Origin: UBA7672 sp963784415
GTDB taxonomy: Bacteria; Pseudomonadota; Alphaproteobacteria; Caulobacterales; Hyphomonadaceae
NCBI GenBank assembly: GCA_963784415.1
Contig: CAWARK010000014.1
Coordinates: 186,001 to 250,000, forward strand
Direction of reading: 5' to 3'
Length of the DNA stretch: 64,000 nt
Shown here: piece by piece, positions 46,624 to 56,294 of the stretch
Layout: the number at the start of each line of letters is the position of its first letter
Numbering within the stretch: position 1 is the stretch's first letter
Translations under genes and position numbers: made by a program
Notes under the pieces: generated by a model
What the model was told of the DNA's origin: nothing
The model's database searches: none
What the model saw: the letters and a program-made list of their open reading frames with translations, nothing else

Positions 46624-48365
46624 TGCGGCCCTCCTTCGTTTCCGTGAACGCGCTGAAATCGGCGTCCGCTGCGCGTAGCAGCAGTGCGTCCCCGGTGTCG
46701 TCGAGCATCGCGCTTTCGGTGTCCTGTCCCGCTGGCGCGCCGGTCAGCAGCGGCATGACGTAAGCTTTCAGGCCCGCCAGCCGGTTCATCCAGCCGCGCA
46801 GGAACACGCCCTGTGAAGGATCGTCGCGCACGATCTGGCGATAGAAGCGTTCGCGCGCGAGCAACATGCCATCAATCAGCGTGACGGAATCTGCCGCAGC
46901 CGATTTCAGCCGCGCGCGTGTCCGTCCACCCAACCGGCCATCGCAGTCGAACGCCGCCATCCCCGCGCCCTGCTGCAGCAGGCGGATCGCCTGCGCCGGG
47001 CCGTGGTTGATCGCTGCATCGAACGACACTGCCGCCAGCGCTTCGTTCGGCATCTCGACGCAACGCGCTGGGCGCCAGTAGCCCTGATAGTAGATTTCCG
47101 CGAGTTGCTCTTCCGTCATCGCCTTCAACGAAGCAGCGATCACATTCGGCATCGCTGATCGCCGGGTTCTTCGCGCGCAGATAGGCGCGCCAGGTTTTCA
47201 GCGTTACGCCCTTGTTGGTTGGCCCACCGCGATCGGCAGGGTGATCGACATAACCGCCCTCATGTCTCAGCGCCATTTTCAGGGAGCGCTGGAAAGGTCC
47301 CTCGGCCAGTTGCGGCGGCAGGTCGATCGACGCGGACTCTTCAGCGGCCACATCGCCCTGCATGAAAAATGCGAGCGCGGATTCCATGTTGCCGACATCG
47401 CCAACGTCCGCGGATTCCTGTCCGGCAAGTTCGGGCGCGAATTTCTGCTGGACGGCGGCGGTGAGCTTCACCGCATCGGCCGGCGTCAGGTCAGGCGACG
47501 TCTGCGCCGTCAGCCGGAAGTGGTCGATCGCGGCCGTTACATCGCCGCCCGCAATCTTCGTCTCCCGGATGCGGGTCCAGGCCTGCACCATGTCCGGCAG
47601 CGACATCCAGTCCGGTCGCGTCGTCTCGCACATCAGGCGCACGACGGCGTAAGGCGACGTGATCGGACCCTTGGCGTTCGTCAGCTGGCTGGTGTGCGGA
47701 TCGAAGGTCAGGCCCTGCGCGCTTTCACCTGATTCGATGAAGGCGAACGTGCCGCTCTGCATCGGGGCGCGAAGCGTTTGCTGGTAGCGGCCAAGCGACT
47801 TCACCTTGTCCGCATCCAGCAGGTCGTCGATGCTCGCCTTGACGCTGCCCACCGCCTCCGCCGCCCCCTTCGCGATCCCCGTCGCGCCGGCAGCGCCGGG
47901 GATGATCTGGCTGACGAAGGTGGCGGCGGGGGAGGCGGCGATTTCGGCGGCGGCCTTCAGCACCCCGGCAAGGAAATCCTTTTCGCGAACCGTTGCGAGA
48001 GTGAAATCGACGTCCAGCTCCTCACGCGCAATCATGCGCGGAACCAGCTGCAGGTCGACCAGCGTCATGCGATCGTCACGCGCGAATTTCGGACGGTCAT
48101 TGCTCGTACCGGGATACAGGCCGAGCAGGCGCTTGCGGCCATTCTCGCCATCGAATGCCGCGTGCGTCACGGAAGCCCATACGACAGGGGCAAAGCGCGA
48201 CAGTTTCAGGCCGCCTGCCGTCATGTGCACGGCCAGCAGCGCGACAGAAAAATAGTCCTGGTCCGGCCTATAGGACGGCCCGCTCGGGCCGACCGGAACC
48301 ATGACGAACTTGCCAGAGCCCCCCGGCATCACATGCATCCCCACATTGTTTCGGTGTGTTAGCAT
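46616..48365 (-). CDS. GH108-type N-acetylmuramidase with long N-terminal region (frameshifted at ~47150)
   Basis: The C-terminal part has the GH108 signature LRHEGGYVDHPADRGGPTNKGVT, with the Glu of HEGGY as probable acid catalyst. It continues after a one-base shift into IAASLKAMTEEQLAEIYYQGYWRPAR and a peptidoglycan-binding-like tail. The ~370-residue N-terminal region has no family I recognise; it has an Ala-rich stretch near residue 165-195. Removing one base near 47150 (NPAISD-PNVIAASLK) restores the enzyme. The start is uncertain: ATG 48365 has no clear ribosome site. As the first gene of the operon it may provide a wall-directed output. Confidence 0.78.
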
Positions 48366-48455
48366 GCAGTTGCGCCACATTGTAGTGTTTGCGGCGCCTC
48401 GCATTTCCACCTAACGTCAATGCCTCCGCCGCGCGCGGGAGACCGGGGAACGCGA
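48366..48455. promoter_or_regulatory. Short divergent promoter region of the RyR/protease cluster
   Basis: Only about 90 bases separate the start of the minus-strand operon from the plus-strand TrkA-N/RyR gene. The part from ~48345 to 48385 is A/T-richer than the genes. Both transcripts must be controlled from this stretch, which is the main reason to treat the two arms as one unit. I see no clear operator. Confidence 0.45.
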
Positions 48456-50335
48456 ATGGCTGGCGCCCATGCCGAGGTGAGCGGACGTCCTGTCGGCGGG
48501 CGAGGGAAAGTGTTCCTGCGCCTGGTGCTTGCTGCCGCCTTCATCTCTGGCGTCGCCGCGCTCGGTCTGGCGGCGATGGGATGGATCGTACAGAACTCAA
48601 CGCGCCGACGGACTTGCGCCAGACGGCCGATATCGTCGTGCGCACGGTCAAGGTGCTGCTGCTGTCCGACATCTACTACGACAGCGAGCTCAGGCCGGAG
48701 GCGTTAAACTGGCTTGAACCGGCGCGGGCGCTTGGCGTGTTTGCATCCATTGTAATCGCCATTCGATTGCTGGCGCTGGCGATCGGATCAAGCGTTGCTG
48801 ACATGATCTTTCGCACCTTTGCGGGCGGTCATCATGTGATCATCGGCATGGGGCCCGCTGCGATGGAGTATGCAGCCAACCACAACCGCATGTTCAAGAA
48901 AAAAGGCGCGATCCACCTCGCGGACGAACGCCTGCCCACGGCCCAGCGTCTCGCCACGTTTGAGCGCGGTGGCGATCTGAAAGCCCAGCTCCGCCGCGCC
49001 AGCGCAAAACGTGCGCGCCGCGTTGTCGTCGACGAAGGCGACGATGCCGACACATGGCAAACCGCGCAGGTCGTGGCGCAGGAGTGCCCGAAGGCCGACG
49101 TGCTCGCCCACATCCGCGACCCGTGGATTCGCGACCGTCTGAGCCGCGACCGCGCCAACACGCAGCGCTCGACGCCAAAGCTCGCGCCGTTCTCCTATTC
49201 AGGCGGCGCGGCGCGGCAAGTGATGCTGGCGCATCCGCCCTATCTGCTGGCGCAGGCATTGGCCGCGCCCACACAGCACATTCTTATCGTCGGCTTCGGA
49301 CAGGTCGGGCAGGAGATCGCGCGCGAATTCGTCGTCACATGCGTGACCCCCGGCGAGGCGAAGCTGATGGTCACCGTTGTCGATCCGTCAGCCGAGGGCT
49401 CGCTGGCGCTGGACTTCAACGGCCGCCACGAAGAACTCGTGAAGCATGTCGACTTCGCTTTCATCTCCGGCGACTTCCGTCTCGCCGACACGCGGCCGGA
49501 CGGGCTGATCCAGCGCCTGCAGAAGCGGGTCGAGAAAGCGCCGATCTGCGCGGTCTATGTGGCGATCGACCAGGATCACAAGCCGCTCGGACTGGCGTTC
49601 GCCATACGCGCGATGGCGCTGCGCCACGGCCTGTTCATCGCCCCGCTGTTCGTGTGCGCCCAGCACGGCGCGGGCTTGCCCAGCGTGCGGCATGGCACTG
49701 GACTGGTGGGCGGGCCGGCCGACGTTCAGGAGGAGCGCGAGAAACAAGCAACGGCGGAGGGCAAGCTCTGCAACCTGCGCGTTGTCTCGTTCGGGTCGTG
49801 GCCTGCAGCGTTCGATGGCGCGGGTATGCTCGAGCAGCCTTTCGACTATCAGGCGCAGCGTTATCATGCTGAGTATTCACGCCTCCACGCCGACAACGAA
49901 CGTAAATCGACCGGCGCTGTCACATCCACCGCAAGGACGTGGGCGGAGTTGCCAGACCAGCTGCGCGTCGCGAACCGGCGGGCCGCGGCGCACATGCGGA
50001 CGAAGGCGTTCGTTGCCGGGTTTGACCTCGGCCGCTGGCTGTCTGCCGAGTCAGGTTATCGCGAAACGCATGAACTGCCGCCAGCAGCCGGATCGTTCAG
50101 CAGCGAAGCCGAGCCGGACCCGGTGATGGCGCGGCTGGAACATCAACGCTGGATGCTGGACCGTTTCCTCGATGGATGGCGGCCGGGCGTGCACAGCGAT
50201 TATTTCAGGACACGGAGAACGCTGGTGCCATTCGACCAGCTGGACCAGGGCGAAGTCGCGAAGGACAACACGGTGGTGGAGACGACGCGCGCGCTGATGA
50301 AGGAAGCAGCGTCTGGCAAGCGCCGGAAAGTCTGA
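48456..50335 (+). CDS. 2TM-double TrkA-N-RyR membrane protein (frameshift ~48600)
   Basis: The ATG at 48456 has GGGGAA five bases upstream. Membrane helix 1 is LVLAAAFISGVAALGLAAMGW. After a one-base loss near 48600 the frame continues through TADIVVRTVKVLLLSD to helix 2, LGVFASIVIAIRLLALAIG. Two Rossmann RCK/TrkA-N domains follow, HHVIIGMGPAAMEYA and HILIVGFGQVGQEIA, each with a nucleotide-binding glycine motif. The C-terminal ~90 residues are an RyR-like domain (HQRWMLDRFLDGWRPG, TLVPFDQLDQGEVAKDN). The helices resemble a 2TM ion channel with RCK gating ring, but no TVGYG-type selectivity filter lies between them, so K+ conduction is doubtful. Confidence 0.82.
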
Positions 50336-50347
50336 GAGATCGAAAGT

Positions 50348-50584
50348 CTAGGCGACGCGGCGGATGAAGAAGTTCTTCGGCTTCGGCGTATCGGTTGCCT
50401 CGGCAATTTCGTGGAAGGTGGTTCGCACGTCGAGCCCGAAAGTATCGAGCGCATTCATCGCCGCTTCGAGGTCGGCCATGGCGATCCGCCAGACGGGAAC
50501 ACCGTCTATCCGGTCATCGGCATTCTCGCCGAGAAGGGCGCAATAGCGCCGGGCTAGCTGCTCATAAGACGTCATGGGGTTCAT
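50348..50584 (-). CDS. Small hypothetical protein
   Basis: A 78-residue frame (MNPMTSYEQLARRYCALLGENADDR...) has no recognised domain. It may start at ATG 50584 or 50575; AGGG precedes the latter at a suitable distance. It is convergent with the TrkA-N/RyR gene (12-base gap). Composition is ordinary for this genome and the frame is compact and helical, so I judge it a likely gene. Confidence 0.5.
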   Translation of the reverse strand: MNPMTSYEQLARRYCALLGENADDRIDGVPVWRIAMADLEAAMNALDTFGLDVRTTFHEIAEATDTPKPKNFFIRRVA

Positions 50585-50753
50585 CCCTGATGGCTCAACG
50601 AACCATGGAGCAAGGCTCAAGCCAACAAGCTGAGTTTTTCGTTAATGCGAGGTTCAAGTCGTCAAACCTTCGCCAAATGGGCGATTGCCGCATGGTGAAT
50701 TTCGCTATTGTCTCAAAAGCCCTCCACGCGGGTACAGCCGAGAAAGGCACAGA

Positions 50754-52014
50754 GTGCCAGGCCCGAAGAGCCAGAACGACACAGAAGCGGGCGGCGAACG
50801 GGACGCGCCGGCCGCCGGGATGGACCGTTTCGAGCGCCGCCGCGCCGACATCATCGCTGCGGCCATTCCGGTGCTGAATAGCCATGGTTTCAAGGGGATG
50901 CGGCTGACTTCGGTCGCCGAACTCATCGGTCTGAGAGCCACCGGCGTCACCTACTACTTCCCCCGGAAGGAGGAGCTGGCGGTCGCCTGTCTGGAATCCG
51001 GCTTCACGATCTTCCATGGCCTGCTGGACGAGGCCCAACAGGCCCCGGATGCAGCCTCCCGGATCGCCCGGTTGATCGCGCTTTTCGTCGAGCGGGATGC
51101 CGCTGTGCGCCGGGGCGAGGTCGTGGAGCTCGCATCTTTTTCTGCGATCCGGGCTCTGGAGGGCGAACTTCGGGAGCAGGTGGCCCAGGGATACGCGCAG
51201 TTGTTCCGCCGCGTGCGATCGCTGCTGGATACCCCCGAACTGGCCCACGTCGACAAGACGGGCAAGACGATTCAGGCGCTCGTGCTGCTCGAACAGCTCT
51301 ACTGGGCGAACATCTGGCTCGGCGATTTCGACCTCGAACATTTCCCGCGTCTGGCCCGGCGGATGACCGACATCGTCGTCAACGGCATGATGCCCAAGGA
51401 CGTCGCGATATCGCTTGGCGATCTCGATCTGCGCACCGCAATCGCGCCGGCTGATGCAGCCAAGGAAAACTTCCTGATGGCCGCCACGCGACAGATCAAC
51501 GAGCACGGCTATCGCGGCGCCTCGGTCGATCGCATCTCGGCTGCGCTCAATGTCACCAAGGGCGCATTCTACCATCACAACGAGGCGAAGGACGATCTGG
51601 TCGCCGCCTGCTTCCGGCGCAGCTTCGGCATCGCGCGCGAGGCGCAGCGTCGCGTGGCGTCGATGCCGGGTACGGAGATGGAGCGTCTGTCGGCGGCAGT
51701 GGCGGGCCTGATCCGTTTCCAGCTGGGGCCGGAAGGTCCGTTGCTGCGGACGTCGGTGCTTTCGTCGATGCCGCAGGAGCACCAGGTCGAGATCATCTCC
51801 CAGTCCTACAAGGTGAGCCGGCAGTTCTCCGCGATGATCGCCGATGCCGTGGCCGATGGTTCGGCGCGGCCGGTGGATCCTGCGGTGGCGGGCGCGCTGC
51901 TGCTCGCGGCGATCAACGTCGCCTCCGACATGCGCATCGGAGACGATCGGAGGCGATGCCGATATCGTCGGCCGCTTCGTGCAGACGCTGATCGGCGGTC
52001 TGTCGGCGCGTTAG
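50754..52014 (+). CDS. Tandem TetR-family regulator (frameshift ~51940)
   Basis: Two TetR DNA-binding domains lie in one chain: RRADIIAAAIPVLNSHGFKGMRLTSVAELIGLRATGVTYYFPRK near the N-terminus and MAATRQINEHGYRGASVDRISAALNVTKGAFYHHNEAK at about residue 240. Each is followed by a helical ligand domain. The frame breaks at MRI near 51940. Dropping one G gives ETIGGDADIVGRFVQTLIGGLSAR and a stop at 52014. The GTG at 50754 has GAGAAAGG upstream. It is convergent with the secreted protein gene. The duplicated layout suggests an intramolecular dimer. Confidence 0.82.
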
Positions 52015-52035
52015 AGCGTTTTGACGTGGGCAGAA

Positions 52036-53053
52036 CTACTCCGTGTCGCCCACGGCTCCCGTCACACGGCCAAGACTCTCGTCATGGCGCGCTCCGGCAA
52101 GGATGCCGGGCAGGGCGTGGTTGCCCTCGTGACACGCATATTCGTACATCCGCTCACGGCTTGCCGTCAGCGCCATCTCCCCGCGCCAGGGCGTCGTGAA
52201 CGCGTCCTTGTCTTCGACGGTGAAGCTGTAATTGATCGCGTCCGGCCCGACGCGCGTGAACCGCTCCGTCACCGTGGGGTTCTCGCCGACATAATAGCTG
52301 TCGCCCATGTTGGGGCGCACGCGAATGTCGGGATGGAAATTGCGGGTCTGCACCACCAGCGTGTCTCCCTCCCACCAGCCAACCGAGTCGCCCAGCCAGG
52401 TGTCGAAGCCGCCCGCGCTTCGCTTCTCGCCGATCGGAATAATGCGCGCGTCGTGAATCATCTCCGCCGTGATCACTACATGCGTCGGCGTCTGCACGAT
52501 CTGATAGTGATTGTTGTACAGCACATTCATCATCGGCGGTCCGGCCGTTGATCCGAAGCCGACAATGCAGCGCTCACCCTGGGGCCGGATCTCCGGTCCG
52601 TCCCAGCTGCTGCGCATCCGGGTCAGCCTGTCCTCGAAGTGCTTCTTGGCGGCCGGCGTATACGGAATGCGGCCGTCGGGCGGATCGACGATCCACGACG
52701 ATCGCACCTCGCCGTTCACGACGCCGTACTGCGTGCCCGGGTCGATCCAGAAGGAGTTGTAGCCGGCATTCGCATTGCCATCCGTCGGCGCGCCTTCCTT
52801 GGGATTGGTTGGCGCGTTGGAGGCGCGCATCATTCGCGCCCGCGCGCTCTCCATCTGCTTCGCGCGTTCGGCCGGGATGGTTGGGCCCTTGAACTGCGCC
52901 GGCCTTTCCAGCGTCGTGAGGCTGGCATTGGTCCAGATGCCCTGCAGGTCAGGCTTTCCATCGGGCGTGCGCGGGAGGCTGCCATGCGCCCTGAGCGGCC
53001 GCCTCGCCGCATGCGAGAGCCAACATCGCGATAGCAAGAAGTGCAGGCTTCAT
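52036..53053 (-). CDS. Secreted protein of the DGKPDLxGxWTN/YEYACHEGN family (frameshift ~52984)
   Basis: The ATG at 53053 has GGAGGA upstream and opens a signal peptide (MKPALLAIAMLALACGEAAAQ). One extra base near 52984 separates this from SLPRTPDGKPDLQGIWTNAS, after which the frame is open to the stop. Conserved blocks are NAGYNSFWIDPGTQYG, YTPAAKKHFEDRL, GERCIVGFGSTAGPPMMNVLYNNHYQIVQT, HDARIIPIG, VGWWEGDTLVV, VTERFTRVG and YEYACHEGNHALPGILAGARHDE. It is an extracytoplasmic protein with no established function. A paralogue at 38808-39946 shares all blocks. It lies downstream of the TonB receptor on the same strand but behind a terminator. Confidence 0.78.
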
Positions 53054-53203
53054 GGCGTTCCTCCTCGATAGCCCGCCGTGTTCGGTGTGGCCTCTCATTC
53101 GCGCGCCGTTCCGGTCGAAGGTCAATCGCCGCCGGAGGGCCGAGCCGCGACGGCAGGCGCTCACGTGATGGAGAGGTCAGGCTCATCAACCCATCCCCAA
53201 ACG

Positions 53204-53233
53204 AAAAGCGCCGGCCCGATGAGGGGCCGGCGC
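53204..53233 (-). terminator. Rho-independent terminator of the TonB receptor gene
   Basis: On the minus strand, GCGCCGGCCC - loop - GGGCCGGCGC forms a perfect 10-base-pair GC-rich stem with a 6-base loop, followed by TTTT. It lies about 45 bases after the receptor stop. Confidence 0.88.
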
Positions 53234-53276
53234 AAGTTGGAAGTCACCAGTTTGGTTCGCGGTGACGCGATCAGGT

Positions 53277-55973
53277 CTAGTAGTGGACCAGCAGGTCCAC
53301 GCCAAACATCCGCGGCGGCGTGTACGAGAAGGTCTGGTAGCGACCGGAGTCCGTGTTGCGGAAACCGTTGGCGCTGACGCTGGTGTTCTGGGTCGCGTCC
53401 GTGAGGTTGCGGACCCAGAGGGTCAGGCCGAGGATTTCGTCAGCCGATTTCCAGTTCAGACGTGCGTCGACGTTGTCGTAAGCGGGCGACTCTTCGTTCG
53501 CGTTGTTGAAGAACGAGTCAAAGAACTTGTCGCGCCACGAGTAGCTGATGGTCGGCAGGAAATACGAACCATCTTCCATGTCGATGCGATAGGAGGCGTT
53601 GATAGCGACCTTGTTCTTCGGCGTCTGGGAGAGGGTGTTGCCTTCAACCGAACGGCGAGCCGTCGGGTCATTCACGATGTTCGCGAACGTCGGTCCAACC
53701 GTCGCCACGCAGGTAGCGGAGGTGGCGGGAGCGGCCGACGAATGGCAGCGCGCGTCACGCGACGGATCGAGATAGACGTCCGACTGAGTGATTTCCGCGT
53801 TCAGGTAGGCGTAGGTGAAGCCGATGTTCAGCGGATCGATCGGGTTCCAGTTGCCTTCGAGTTCGAAGCCAGTGGTCTCGACTTCCGGCAGGTTCACGAA
53901 CTGCGTCGACGTGGTCTGCTGCAGCGTGGTCGGGTTGGTCGTGACGACGCCCAACGGCGCCTGAGCGTCCGTGTACTTGTAGAGGAACACGGCTGCGTTG
54001 GTCGTCAGACCCCAATCAGCCCAGGTCTGCTTCCAGCCAGCTTCGTACGAGTCGACGAACTCTGAATCCGTGTACGGGTTGAGAGCAAAGCCGAGGTTGT
54101 TGAAGCCGCCAGCCTTGTAGCCGCGCGAGTACTTGCCGAAGACGAGCGTGTCTTCCATCGGACGGTATTCGACGCCGGCCGTGCCGGTGACAGCTTCCCA
54201 GGCGCCTTTGAGGTTGCGAACGCCGAAGCCGCGGGCGTCGAGGGTCGTGGTGTAGCCGTTGACGGCTTGCGTCGCGGCGAACACGTCGGCGTACTGGGTG
54301 CGCGTGATGTTCGTGTACGACGGCAGGCCGTTCGCGGTGCAGAGGATGTAGCAGGCGAGGAAGGCTTCTTCCTTCGACTCCTTGATGTCCTTCGAATAAC
54401 GAAGGCCGACCGTGAACTTCAGCTGGTCGTTCAGCGTGTAGTCCGCCTGGCCGTAGACGCCGTAGGCGTTGAACAGGCTGGTGTTGCTGAAGTACTGCAG
54501 GTAGCGGTTCGGGTTGGCGATGAAGGTGTTCGTTCCGAGGTAGTTGAAGTAGCTGTTGGCCAGCGGCTCGTTGTCGAGCGTCTGAACCTGACCCGGCTGC
54601 TTCGAGTTCTCCTGATAGGCGTAGACGCCGCCGATCCACTGCAGCGGACCTTCGGTCGTCGAGATCAGGTTGATCTCGTTCGAGAACAGCGAGCGGCTCT
54701 CGGCGTAAAGGTTCTTCACGTTCGGGTAGATCGTGCGCGGGCCCGAAGCCGAGATGCAACCGGCGCCGCCCAGCGACGTAAGCGTCGAGGTCGGGAAGCC
54801 GATGAGCTGGTTGGCGCCAAACGCGGCGCACGGACCCGCCGTGATCTGGCTGTTGATCGAGTTGTACGTGATCGAGTCGATCGGCGTGCCGTCGCCATCG
54901 CTGGTCAGTTTGTAATCGTAGAACGTGTAGCCGCCGACGTATTTGATGTCGAACCAGTCGGTCGAATACACCGCCTCGGCGATGGCTTCGTCATACTGGT
55001 CGAGCTTCGCCGTCGCGGCGTAGTTGGTGTTGTAGGCGTGCTCGCCGTTCGTGGCGAACGGGTTGTCCGTGCGCGTGCCCGTCTGGGTGTACGAGATCAC
55101 CGACGGGTTCGAGTATGCAAAGGCCGGGTTAGGGCCGACGCCGCCAGACAGGTTGAAGTTGGGAAGGAACTGGGCAGTCGAGAACGTCGCCGTGGCGCCG
55201 CCCGGAGGACCGGCCTTGTTGTAGCCCGAGTCAGCAGCTTTCAGCCACCAGCTGAAACGATCGCCGATATCGCCTTCAAGTTGGGCTTCGTAGTAATAGT
55301 CGTCGATTTCCCAGCCCTGGTTCTTGTTGGTGCCGTAGTTGAAATCGATGCCGTCGCGCTGTTCGCGCTGACCGGCGACGCGGTAACGGACCGAGTCAGT
55401 GATCGGGCCCGAGACGGCTGCGACAAGGTTGGTGTAGCCGTAGTTGCCAACGCCGAGTTTGAAGTCGGTCGAGAAATCGTCGGTCGGGCGCTTGGAGATC
55501 GTGTTGATCGCGCCGCCGATGGCGTTGCGGCCGTACAGCGTGCCTTGCGGGCCGCGCAGAACTTCGACGCGCTGGATGAACTGCGAATCCTTGCCGGCCA
55601 TGACCGCGAACGGCGTGTAGAGGCCGTCATTGTAGTTGGCGACGCCCGGATCGGCGCCGAAGCTGTTGGTCAGACGACCGATGCCGCGCAGCGTGACGCG
55701 CTCGTTACCGGGCGTGTACGACAGGCCCGGCGTGACGTTGGTCAGGTCGGTGACGGTGATGATGCCGAGCTGCTGCTTGTCTTCCGAAGTGACGGCGGTG
55801 ACGGCGACGGCAACGTCCTGGAGGGTCTCTTCCCGCTTGTTGGCGGTGATGACCACGACGTCGCGGCCGTTATCGGCTTGCGGCTCGGTTTGCGGGCCTT
55901 CCTGCGCGAACGCAGGCATGGCTACGCCCAAGGCAAGCAGGCTCATGAACGAAATACGGTATTGCTGCGCCAT
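53277..55973 (-). CDS. TonB-dependent outer-membrane receptor
   Basis: The 898-residue protein has a signal peptide ending AFAQ. A TonB box-like DVVVITANKRE is followed by the plug domain (QDVAVAVTAV, RVEVLRGPQGTLYGRNAIGGAIN). A 22-strand beta-barrel comes next, ending in the C-terminal aromatic-type motif (PPRMFGVDLLVHY). The gene is intact. No ligand-specific signature is visible, and neighbours do not point to iron alone; many receptors of this genus carry plant or aromatic compounds. A terminator follows immediately. Confidence 0.93.
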   Translation of the reverse strand: MAQQYRISFMSLLALGVAMPAFAQEGPQTEPQADNGRDVVVITANKREETLQDVAVAVTAVTSEDKQQLGIITVTDLTNVTPGLSYTPGNERVTLRGIGRLTNSFGADPGVANYNDGLYTPFAVMAGKDSQFIQRVEVLRGPQGTLYGRNAIGGAINTISKRPTDDFSTDFKLGVGNYGYTNLVAAVSGPITDSVRYRVAGQREQRDGIDFNYGTNKNQGWEIDDYYYEAQLEGDIGDRFSWWLKAADSGYNKAGPPGGATATFSTAQFLPNFNLSGGVGPNPAFAYSNPSVISYTQTGTRTDNPFATNGEHAYNTNYAATAKLDQYDEAIAEAVYSTDWFDIKYVGGYTFYDYKLTSDGDGTPIDSITYNSINSQITAGPCAAFGANQLIGFPTSTLTSLGGAGCISASGPRTIYPNVKNLYAESRSLFSNEINLISTTEGPLQWIGGVYAYQENSKQPGQVQTLDNEPLANSYFNYLGTNTFIANPNRYLQYFSNTSLFNAYGVYGQADYTLNDQLKFTVGLRYSKDIKESKEEAFLACYILCTANGLPSYTNITRTQYADVFAATQAVNGYTTTLDARGFGVRNLKGAWEAVTGTAGVEYRPMEDTLVFGKYSRGYKAGGFNNLGFALNPYTDSEFVDSYEAGWKQTWADWGLTTNAAVFLYKYTDAQAPLGVVTTNPTTLQQTTSTQFVNLPEVETTGFELEGNWNPIDPLNIGFTYAYLNAEITQSDVYLDPSRDARCHSSAAPATSATCVATVGPTFANIVNDPTARRSVEGNTLSQTPKNKVAINASYRIDMEDGSYFLPTISYSWRDKFFDSFFNNANEESPAYDNVDARLNWKSADEILGLTLWVRNLTDATQNTSVSANGFRNTDSGRYQTFSYTPPRMFGVDLLVHY

Positions 55974-56218
55974 AGTGCGCGTTCTCCCTGATGGCTGGTG
56001 CTCCCGCAGCGTCCCGTTTTTTTATTTGCGGACGCCGGCGCCGCCGGATGTAATTGCCCCCGGTTAGCGCGGTCTGAACCTGCGGTTTGCGTTACGAGCC
56101 GTCAACAGAGATCGCGCGGTTCACGTAGGGATTTCGGGGAATTCGACCTAAAAGACACGGCGAATGCCGCAGTCGCGCAATCCTCCGGACGCGAATCCGT
56201 GATGGTAAATTTCGGTAT

Positions 56219-56241
56219 TTCGAACGAAGGGTATGTTCGAA
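56219..56241. promoter_or_regulatory. Perfect 7-base inverted repeat upstream of the TonB receptor
   Basis: TTCGAAC - 9 bases - GTTCGAA lies 246 bases upstream of the receptor start and downstream of hrpB. It could be an operator or a weak hairpin; it has no U-tract or GC stem typical of a terminator. Confidence 0.35.
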
Positions 56242-56294
56242 AACCCACGAAAATATGTGTAAAGACCTTACGTTCCGAATTGTTGCCGTTAGCG

